A DNA stretch of 64,000 nucleotides from Hyphomicrobiales bacterium (lineage in GTDB: Bacteria; Pseudomonadota; Alphaproteobacteria; Rhizobiales; Methyloligellaceae). The notes beneath the pieces are model-generated. The model was given only the letters and a program-made list of their open reading frames with translations, was not told the DNA's origin and ran no database searches. The stretch spans positions 1 through 64,000 of the forward strand of contig JAJFHQ010000075.1 in the NCBI GenBank assembly GCA_021775525.1, written 5' to 3'. A program made the translations under genes and the position numbers. Positions 58,234 to 64,000 of this stretch are shown in pieces. Every line of letters starts with the position of its first letter. Position 1 is the first letter of the stretch.

Positions 58234-59253
58234 ATGAGCCAAATCCATAAAAATATACCTGCTTCTGCGCTCCTCCTGGCAGTTATGGTGCTGGTAATGC
58301 TGGCCGGGCTGCTCCTGTTCGCGGTGCCCCGTGCCCATGCCAACAGCGTGTTTGTAAAGGAATTAAAGGCCCAGAATGCACATCACTTCCTGAAGCCGGT
58401 CTCCCTGACGAAAGAAATAAAGCCCCTGACACTTGAACGCGAATGGGAAGACAAGATAACGCGTACGAGCTGGCAGCTAAGCGAAGGCCCTATCTCCCTT
58501 TCGGTCACCCTGACCAAGGGCGGCCCGCCCGACGGCTTGCTGACCATGGTCCCGGTCTTGTCTCTCTCGGTTGAGGGAAAGAAAATCCTCGATGTAGAGG
58601 GCAGCGAGTCCTTCCCCGACAACCCGGTTTTCGTGATCCAGATCGCTGAACTGGACCCCGGCAACCCCCACAAGGAGGTGGTGTTTTCCACCTTTACCGG
58701 CGGGGCGCATTGCTGCTCGGATACCCGCATCCTCACCAGCTCGAAGGACGGAAAGAGCTGGAAAAAGATCGAGATGGATTCGATTGACGGAGAGCCCCTC
58801 GAGGTGCGCGATCTCAATGGTGATGGACGCTATGAATTTGCCTTTCCCGATAATGCGTTCCTCTACACCTTCGGTTGCTATGCCTGCTCGGCCGCCCCGC
58901 TTCATGTGCTCCAGTTGCGTGATGGCAAGTTGACCAACGTATCCGGCGATCCGGAATTTCGCCCCCGCCAGGTAAAGTGGCTGGAAAACCTCATCGAGTG
59001 GGCCGGCGACGGCATGGACATGAACGGCTTCCTCGCCGGCTACGTGGCCCAGAAAATCCTGCTGGGAGAAGGCTCGGACGCGTGGAAGCTGATGTTGAAA
59101 TACCATGACCGCAAGGGAAACTGGGGGCTTGATTTTTGCGCCGTGAAGGAGAATGACAAGGGGGAATGCCCACCGGGCAAGAAAATCACCCTGAGCTATC
59201 CGGATGCGCTGAAGCGCTTCTACAACAAAACCGGCTACGAGCTGAGACAGTAA
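58234..59253 (+). CDS. Secreted hypothetical protein with VCBS-like acidic loop
   Basis: 339 aa. A signal anchor (about residues 10-32) ends near PRAHANS. The mature part is beta-rich, with a Ca-binding-like loop VRDLNGDGRYEFAFPDNAFL and Cys clusters HCCSDTR and GCYACSAAP. No catalytic family is recognised. It starts 100 nt from the divergent TerB-like gene; a cupin gene follows after 14 nt. Confidence 0.7.
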   Translation: MSQIHKNIPASALLLAVMVLVMLAGLLLFAVPRAHANSVFVKELKAQNAHHFLKPVSLTKEIKPLTLEREWEDKITRTSWQLSEGPISLSVTLTKGGPPDGLLTMVPVLSLSVEGKKILDVEGSESFPDNPVFVIQIAELDPGNPHKEVVFSTFTGGAHCCSDTRILTSSKDGKSWKKIEMDSIDGEPLEVRDLNGDGRYEFAFPDNAFLYTFGCYACSAAPLHVLQLRDGKLTNVSGDPEFRPRQVKWLENLIEWAGDGMDMNGFLAGYVAQKILLGEGSDAWKLMLKYHDRKGNWGLDFCAVKENDKGECPPGKKITLSYPDALKRFYNKTGYELRQ

Positions 59254-59267
59254 GCGGAGGACAACAG

Positions 59268-59645
59268 GTGTCGAACAAGAATTTCTACAATCTGAATGAC
59301 ATGAGCCAGGGCATCCAGCGTGGCCTGACCGAGGGCCTCACAGCGCGGGTCTTCCCCGGTGGGCAGGCGATGATTTCGGTCGTGAGCATCGAGCCCGGAC
59401 ACAAGGGCAAGCTCCATTCTCACGCCGAAGAGCAATGGGGCCTGCTGCTCAAGGGCAGCGGCACCCGCACCCAGGACGGTGAGGAAATCGCGGTGAAGGA
59501 AGGCGACTTCTGGTGCACCCCGGGTCACGTGGAGCACACGTTCCAGGCCGGGCCCGACGGCGCCACGGTGTTCGACGTATTTGCCCCGCCGCGCGAGGAC
59601 TACAAGCAGGCCGGCAGCGGTTTCGGAAACGCCGAGACGGAGTAG
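59268..59645 (+). CDS. Cupin-domain protein (second)
   Basis: 125 aa with a GTG start 7 nt after GGAGG; the frame upstream belongs to the previous gene. Cupin motif 1 reads GHKGKLHSHAEEQWGLLLKG and motif 2 CTPGHVEHTFQAGPDG, with the usual metal ligands. Different from the cupin at 50 kb. Follows the secreted protein gene by 14 nt, so cotranscription is likely. Ligand unknown. Confidence 0.87.
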   Translation: MSNKNFYNLNDMSQGIQRGLTEGLTARVFPGGQAMISVVSIEPGHKGKLHSHAEEQWGLLLKGSGTRTQDGEEIAVKEGDFWCTPGHVEHTFQAGPDGATVFDVFAPPREDYKQAGSGFGNAETE

Positions 59646-60118
59646 GGCTGCTCACTTGGCTCTGCATGCCCGGGGCTTGAACACACGGATTTGCAGCAAC
59701 AGTCGAACTAAGCTTTTGAATGTCCGCTTTCGGAGAAAAAGCGGGCATTGTGAGCAGGGGTCGCTGATGTTCGCTTATGACCCAAGGCGGACATTCCTCA
59801 GAGATACCGGCCATGCGCAAACCCCTCAATAATGCGATTATACGCTTCCTGTTGCCGTGACAGATCAGGCTGGTGCCATCCGCTACCACCCACCACTAAA
59901 CCCAGGCCACCCGTACGTTAGCGAGCGTAAAGAGGTCGGTTTGGGTCACTCCACTGCTCCGCCATTGGCCAAATGGAACGCGATCAGTTAGATTGATCCG
60001 GTCTTCTGAAACAATTTGTCCTAACTCGTCGAGGGAGGTCGCCCCGCCACGCTGCCTGGCAGCGCGCACGGTGCAGACTCGTCGTCCCGTGAGCGGACGC
60101 TGATGTGGAGCATGGTGT
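59646..60118. other. Intergenic region with repeats and a possible gene remnant
   Basis: About 470 bp before the nucleotidyltransferase operon. It holds a paired palindromic repeat at 59719-59794. On the minus strand between 60118 and 59896 a frame reads ATSLDELGQIVSEDRINLTD with a well-formed but unrecognised look; it may be the end of a broken gene. A ribosome site GGAG (60107-60110) serves the gene at 60119. Confidence 0.45.
59719..59794. repeat. Dispersed palindromic repeat, copy 2 (two units)
   Basis: Unit one: AATGTCCGCTTT/AAAGCGGGCATT around CGGAGAA (59719-59749), 12-bp stem with one G-U. Unit two: ATGTTCGCTT and AAGGCGGACAT (59767-59794) around ATGACCC. Same pair of palindromes as at 62.6 and 63.3 kb. 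Confidence 0.8.
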
Positions 60119-60931
60119 ATGAGGGTAGTTATGTTGGCGGCCGGAATCGGTGAACGGCTCGGATTTACGACCACGAAGCCTCCACCGAAGGTTTTACTGC
60201 GCTTCGGCGACAAATCCTTGCTGCAATACCATATCGAAATCCTCAAGCGACACGGCATAGACGAGTTGGTACTCGGTGTTGGCTATCACCATCAAGACAT
60301 CATGCGGGAGATCGCTGCCCTGGGAGCACAGGATTTCGTGAGAACCGTGTTCAATGAGGATTATGAAGAGGGCAACATCGTCACCTTGTGGACCCTGCGC
60401 GACGAATTATGTCGCGGGGGCCCGATCCTCCTAATGGATGCAGACGTCCTCTACAGCGAAGACGTGGTAGAGCGTCTGATCAACTCACGCCACCAGAACT
60501 GCCTGCTCCTGGATCGTGGTTTCGATCAGGGCGATGAGCCTGTCAAAATATGTATCCGGGATGGCAAGATCGTCGAGTTCCGCAAGTGGCTGAGCGCCGA
60601 GTTTGATTTCTGCGGTGAATCGGTGGGCTTTTTCAAGCTGTCAGAAGAGGTGGCCAGAAAGATCATCATTCAGACCGAGCTTTATTTACGCCAGGGCCGC
60701 CGTCACGAGCCTTACGAGGAGACCATCCGCGATGTTCTGCTTACTTCCCCAAGCAGCACCTTCGCATTCGAGGACATCACGGGCACGCCTTGGATCGAGA
60801 TCGATTTCGCCGCCGACATCGAGCGCGCCAATGCCGAGATTTTGCCGCGCATTATGACAGCGATGGGCAAACGCCGCGCGGCAATGATAATCAAACCGGA
60901 CATGGACCAAGGCGAGACACAAAGGATATGA
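60119..60931 (+). CDS. Nucleotidyltransferase, LicC/cytidylyltransferase-like
   Basis: 270 aa. Start motif MRVVMLAAGIGERLGFTTTK then PPPKVLL, the signature of sugar- and choline-phosphate NTP transferases. EEGNIVTLWTLRDEL and the metal-binding LLMDADVLY follow. The pattern is nearer to CTP:phosphocholine or inositol-1-phosphate cytidylyltransferases than to hexose-1-P enzymes, but the substrate cannot be read from sequence. GGAG lies 8 nt upstream. The stop overlaps the next ATG (ATGA). With the phosphatidyltransferase two genes on, it probably makes a CDP-alcohol. Confidence 0.85.
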   Translation: MRVVMLAAGIGERLGFTTTKPPPKVLLRFGDKSLLQYHIEILKRHGIDELVLGVGYHHQDIMREIAALGAQDFVRTVFNEDYEEGNIVTLWTLRDELCRGGPILLMDADVLYSEDVVERLINSRHQNCLLLDRGFDQGDEPVKICIRDGKIVEFRKWLSAEFDFCGESVGFFKLSEEVARKIIIQTELYLRQGRRHEPYEETIRDVLLTSPSSTFAFEDITGTPWIEIDFAADIERANAEILPRIMTAMGKRRAAMIIKPDMDQGETQRI

Positions 60932-61833
60932 CCGGCATCGAAGTATCACTGTCTACCCCCCGTCAATCCCCGGCAAGAGACCCGGTGCCGCCGGTGCCGC
61001 CGGTGCCGCCGGTGCCGCGAATTACAGATATCGACTACGCTAAGGTCAACCGGTATTGGGGAAAAGCCACGCCGTCGATCCTCGGACCGTACATGATGGA
61101 TGATTTCGGCTTTCCTGCAAGCGCAGGGGATTTCCGATTCCGGGAGGAATCCAGGATCGTTCAACGGCTGACCCGTGACGTGAAGCGGGACGGTACGATC
61201 CTCGATCTCGGCAGCGGCATCGGGGTCTGGGCGGAGAACTTCGCGCGTCGTTTCTCCCTGGTGACGGCAGTCGAGGGCAGCCGCACCCTTTTCCAGTCCC
61301 TGCAAAGCAGGTGCGCCCCCTACCACAACATCCGTCCTATCCATGGCGACGTCATGACGTTCGAGCCTGATGCCCGCTACGATCTTGTGTTCCTCGGGGG
61401 TCTCCTCATGTATCTCAATGAAAGGGACGTGATTGCCTTGCTGCGGAAGTTGGATCGATGCATTAAACCTGGCGGAATGATCCTCTGCCGCGAGTCCACC
61501 GTCAGGGGCAAGGCCGTGGCACTCACGGGCGACTACCAAGTCGTCTATCGATCGGTGTCGGACTACGAGCGCATCTTCGAGCAATGCGGATTGAGCGTCC
61601 GCCACGTCGAGAGGAACGAGCCCTATGTGCTCATGGAAATGGGCATCGAGCTAATCGAGAAATGGAGGCAAGCTGTGCCGGTGCGGTTTCAAGCCCTTCG
61701 GACCGTCGGGCATTTGACGTATTTCGGAATGCGCCTGGGGAACCCCTGGATCAGACGCGTCCCCAAGGCGATGAGCATTGCCTTTCCGATGCTGGAGAAT
61801 CATTTCTTCGTTCTTGGGAAGGACGCATCGTGA
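60928..61833 (+). CDS. SAM-dependent methyltransferase
   Basis: 301 aa. Begins MTGIEVSLSTPRQSPARD, then a Pro-Val tandem (PVPPVPPVPPVP) coded by a 9-nt repeat. Rossmann-type motif I is ILDLGSGIGVWAENFA, motif II is TAVEGS and the later acidic residue is in YDLVFLGGLLMYL. Class I, N-, O- or C-acting unclear. Coupled to both neighbours by 4-nt overlaps, so it likely acts on the product or precursor of the same pathway, for example methylating a lipid headgroup. Confidence 0.88.
   Translation: MTGIEVSLSTPRQSPARDPVPPVPPVPPVPRITDIDYAKVNRYWGKATPSILGPYMMDDFGFPASAGDFRFREESRIVQRLTRDVKRDGTILDLGSGIGVWAENFARRFSLVTAVEGSRTLFQSLQSRCAPYHNIRPIHGDVMTFEPDARYDLVFLGGLLMYLNERDVIALLRKLDRCIKPGGMILCRESTVRGKAVALTGDYQVVYRSVSDYERIFEQCGLSVRHVERNEPYVLMEMGIELIEKWRQAVPVRFQALRTVGHLTYFGMRLGNPWIRRVPKAMSIAFPMLENHFFVLGKDAS
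60982..61017 (+). repeat. 9-nt tandem repeat inside the methyltransferase gene
   Basis: Four perfect copies of CCGGTGCCG in frame, coding a Pro-Val-Pro stretch near the N-terminus. Perfect identity suggests recent slippage and possible length variation between strains without frameshift. Confidence 0.9.
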
Positions 61834-62522
61834 ACATGCGCGCGGCACGGGGAACTTTCATCTATCGGAATCTGGCCAATGCAACATCCATTTTGGGGGT
61901 GCTGCCTCTCTTGGTTCTCTTTCTGGACGACGGTTACTGGTACGTGATCCCGTTGATCATTTTCAACAATTTCATGGACGACCTTGATGGCTTTTTGGCC
62001 GCCAAGTTGAACATCAGAAGTCGGTTCGGCGCCGACCTCGATAACGTTTGTGACGCGGTCGCCCACGTTGGCCTCGCGTTGGCGGTCGGCGCGCATTTCG
62101 GGAGCCTCGTCATCGCAGCGAGCGCAATAGCTGCCGGCTCGATCCTTGTCCGCATTGTTACACGGCTCAATCCCAAGACAACCGAGGGAACAGGCTCTCC
62201 AACGAACGAACTTATGCGCCACATGTTGTTCGTCCTGCTATTGGCTGGGCAGTTTGACTTCAACCCTGAGTACATTTTGATCGCGGGCTTCTTGATACAT
62301 GCAGTCTCGATGCTGGTGCCGTACCCGATACACCATCCCATCATAGACCGGGTCAATTCAGCCGTAACGATTGGTCTTGTGAATGCCGCTTTGGTTGCTG
62401 CTTGGCTTGTTCCCATAGTTACGCCGGTGATTACGGCAGCATTCCTTACCGCTTATTTGTACTCCCTCATTGTTGGATTGGGTGGCTGGAGGAGCACACA
62501 AGGCGTAAAATCTCTTCCGTAG
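61830..62522 (+). CDS. CDP-alcohol phosphatidyltransferase
   Basis: 230 aa with a GTG start overlapping the previous stop (GTGA); GGAAGGA lies upstream. About six membrane segments. The family signature D-x2-DG-x2-AR-x8-G-x3-D-x3-D reads MDDLDGFLAAKLNIRSRFGA and DLDNVCD: all Asp and Gly are kept, but the Arg is Ala. Such enzymes join a CDP-alcohol to a second alcohol, giving phospholipids such as PI, PC, PS or PGP, or soluble phosphodiesters. Third gene of the operon. Confidence 0.9.
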   Translation: MNMRAARGTFIYRNLANATSILGVLPLLVLFLDDGYWYVIPLIIFNNFMDDLDGFLAAKLNIRSRFGADLDNVCDAVAHVGLALAVGAHFGSLVIAASAIAAGSILVRIVTRLNPKTTEGTGSPTNELMRHMLFVLLLAGQFDFNPEYILIAGFLIHAVSMLVPYPIHHPIIDRVNSAVTIGLVNAALVAAWLVPIVTPVITAAFLTAYLYSLIVGLGGWRSTQGVKSLP

Positions 62523-62630
62523 AAATTCATCCGGCACAGTTTCTGGACTTCCAGATATGGCGAGGTCCCAATAGGAACGTCCCGAGGCCATTCATGACCG
62601 ATTACACAGCGCCGGTCTGCCCGAGAGCTA

Positions 62631-62705
62631 ATGTTCGCTTATGGCACTAAGCAGACATTTGATGTCGTGTGGAAATAGGTCTGCTTTCGGGACTAAAGCG
62701 GACCT
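62631..62705. repeat. Dispersed palindromic repeat, copy 3 (two units)
   Basis: Unit one: ATGTTCGCTTA/TAAGCAGACAT around TGGCAC (62631-62658). Unit two: AGGTCTGCTTT/AAAGCGGACCT (62677-62705), where both arms changed together at the outer positions compared with the ATGTCC form, keeping the pairing. Confidence 0.8.
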
Positions 62706-63331
62706 TATTCTGTCAGGTAGCCGTCGCACTAGATCCGGTAAGCGATCTGTATGTGATGGGGACAATAACTTTCCTTGGCGTCGGTCTTGGCACCGCAGAG
62801 ATAAAAGCCGCTTGTTTGCGGATCCCCGATCGGCCAACGGCAATGCGATTGCCCAACCGTGATGATTGTTTGACGTTGCGAAATCGGAATGTGCTGGTTG
62901 TCTGGCTGATGGTCAGACGCGGCAATTGTTCCAAAATCAGGCTGTCGATGCCCTCTCAACAGCTTCGAGCTGTTACGATTCGTTATCAAATTCAATGCCA
63001 TGATTCTTAAACCAGCTTGTCGGGGCGGACAGGAGAGAGGCAGAAACCACTTTTGCAAGCGCTTCGTCTTGCACCTGTCGAGCATTCCCAATTGTTTGGA
63101 AGCGGGATCATTGCCGTCGCGCCATTTGATTAAGGATCAATTTTATGGCGCAAGACTCCAGAGGTGGAAGTGAGCTTACGCTCAATCCAGTTGAATGTAT
63201 AGAATGAAGAGTTGACCTGTGGGCACCCTCAGCAATGGGCCTGCCACCGGAATTGCCATGTTCCGTTGCCGTTGACGAGCAGCGAACTTCTCCTTTTGGC
63301 ACTTAGCAAACATTTCGCGTCACCGACTTTA

Positions 63332-63406
63332 ATGTCCGCTAATGGCACTTAGCCGATATTTGATGCAGCGCGGAACAATGTCCGCTCTTGGGGGTAAAGC
63401 GGACAT
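63332..63406. repeat. Dispersed palindromic repeat, copy 4 (two units)
   Basis: Unit one: ATGTCCGCTAA/TTAGCCGATAT around TGGCAC (63332-63359). Unit two: ATGTCCGCTCTT/TAAAGCGGACAT (63378-63406). Order and spacing match copies 2 and 3. Confidence 0.85.
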
Positions 63407-63449
63407 GTGTCTCAAAGATATAGCTGACGTACCTGAATGCGTGAATGAC

Positions 63450-64000
63450 CTAAGGCTGTTCAGTAAAATCGCTGGCTTTGAGTGTCCGGTTGATGCCGGG
63501 CGCAGTCGCAACCAGACGTTTGCCATCCGCAGTTACAATCGTAACCTGCTTGAGAACCTTGGCATCTCCCAACCCAAAAAATAGCTTAGAAGTCTGGTCG
63601 CTCATGAGGCCGATACTGCCCATGACCTGGCGCGTATAGAGGACGCCCTTGTCTGTTTCCACACTCACATTGGCCCCGAGAAAACGCTGCGTGTCAGGCA
63701 CCGCAATGGTGAGGAAATTACGCTTCGAGGTATTCAGGAACGCGCGCAGGGGTCCGTCCATATTGAGCCACAGCATATCGGGTCGTCCATCGGAGTCGAG
63801 ATCGGCAATGAGCGGCGTTTGGGCGAAATGGCGGTTATCGAGCCCAAGAGCGTCATCGTGGTAAAAACCCGGCTTGCCATTTTCTGACTGCTGCAGGAAC
63901 GCCTTGGAGCCGAGCGGGGCGATCTTGTGCAGCGGCCACTTGATGTAATTCTGCGCCACCATCAGATCGAGCCGGCCATCAAGATTCAAATCCTCAAACA
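63450..64000 (-). CDS. FG-GAP/VCBS repeat protein with UnbV-like C-terminus, cut by window edge
   Basis: At least 183 residues of the C-terminal part; the gene enters from beyond 64000. It has FG-GAP-type Ca-binding loops (FEDLNLDGRLDLMVAQNYI, IADLDSDGRPDMLWLN) and then an ASPIC/UnbV-like end with NFLTIAVPDTQRFLGANVSV and KLFFGLGDAKVLKQVTI. Such CRTAC1-type proteins are usually secreted beta-propellers of unknown role. The N-terminus is not visible. Confidence 0.8.
   Translation of the reverse strand, partial: FEDLNLDGRLDLMVAQNYIKWPLHKIAPLGSKAFLQQSENGKPGFYHDDALGLDNRHFAQTPLIADLDSDGRPDMLWLNMDGPLRAFLNTSKRNFLTIAVPDTQRFLGANVSVETDKGVLYTRQVMGSIGLMSDQTSKLFFGLGDAKVLKQVTIVTADGKRLVATAPGINRTLKASDFTEQP

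Larger units (their letters stand above)
62523..63449. other. Gene-poor region with repeats
   Basis: About 930 bp between the operon and the next gene. It contains two paired palindromic repeats (62631-62705 and 63332-63406) and a partial third unit (GGCACTTAGCAAACATTT near 63297-63314). Open frames on both strands are short and made partly of the repeats; no gene is supported. Confidence 0.6.

Noticed and set aside
62713-62934. Minus-strand frame in the gene-poor region
   Set aside because: Partly made of the palindromic repeat, with no start signal or family likeness.
62631-63406. Palindromic repeats considered as CRISPR array
   Set aside because: Units are unevenly spaced, diverged and paired, with no regular spacers and no cas genes in the window.

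Overview
The window is a stretch of an alphaproteobacterial chromosome, most likely from Hyphomicrobiales (Rhizobiales) or a close relative such as a Parvibaculum-like lineage. Evidence: an OlsB-type ornithine-lipid acyltransferase; the gene orders murJ-trpS-usp-nfu-tsaB, hemW-rdgB-rph|hrcA-grpE, dnaK-dnaJ-pyrF and gshB-yraN-rsmI; a dnaK promoter of the alphaproteobacterial sigma-32 type; and a FYDLN (TIGR02300-type) small protein. Most of the window is GC-rich and densely coded, with housekeeping genes in short operons. No insertion sequence, prophage, rRNA or CRISPR array was recognised. There is one tRNA (Ala, CGC).

1-13 kb: a minus-strand core block (tsaB fragment, nitroreductase, Nfu scaffold, stress protein, trpS, murJ, glnD, mutS), divergent from maeB and a D-2-hydroxyacid dehydrogenase. 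14-21 kb: olsB, a hybrid histidine kinase, a YifB/ComM-type ATPase and an outer-membrane beta-barrel protein. 21-29 kb: CoA transferase, a 2TM protein with a histone-like tail, gshB-yraN-rsmI, a PBP-activator-like lipoprotein, a phosphodiesterase-like protein, an SRPBCC protein and arfB.

29.3-33.7 kb is an accessory, more AT-rich island of short or unusual genes: a 57-aa FYDLN zinc-ribbon protein, a 100-aa HTH-like protein, a secreted protein with nine Cys repeats that follows, 3 nt downstream, a MurE-like ligase lacking its usual UDP-binding domain, two small basic proteins and an AT-rich gap. 33.7-49 kb returns to core functions: transglutaminase-like protein, YARHG-like protein, GST, hemW, rdgB, rph, hrcA, grpE, VOC protein, alkB, ZIP and CorA metal transporters, dnaK, dnaJ, pyrF and an MFS transporter. 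49-59.6 kb: two tandem DUF1330 proteins, cupins, folD, DUF167, YggT, tRNA-Ala, a GGDEF/EAL protein with an altered GGDEF motif, a thioesterase-like protein, an overlapping TerB-SDR-amidotransferase operon and a secreted hypothetical protein.

59.6-63.4 kb is a second accessory island, bordered by dispersed paired palindromic repeats. It carries three translationally coupled genes: a LicC-like nucleotidyltransferase, an SAM methyltransferase and a CDP-alcohol phosphatidyltransferase. Together they look like a compact pathway for an unusual phospholipid or phosphodiester headgroup, and this is the most interesting candidate system here. The window ends inside an FG-GAP/UnbV-type protein gene.
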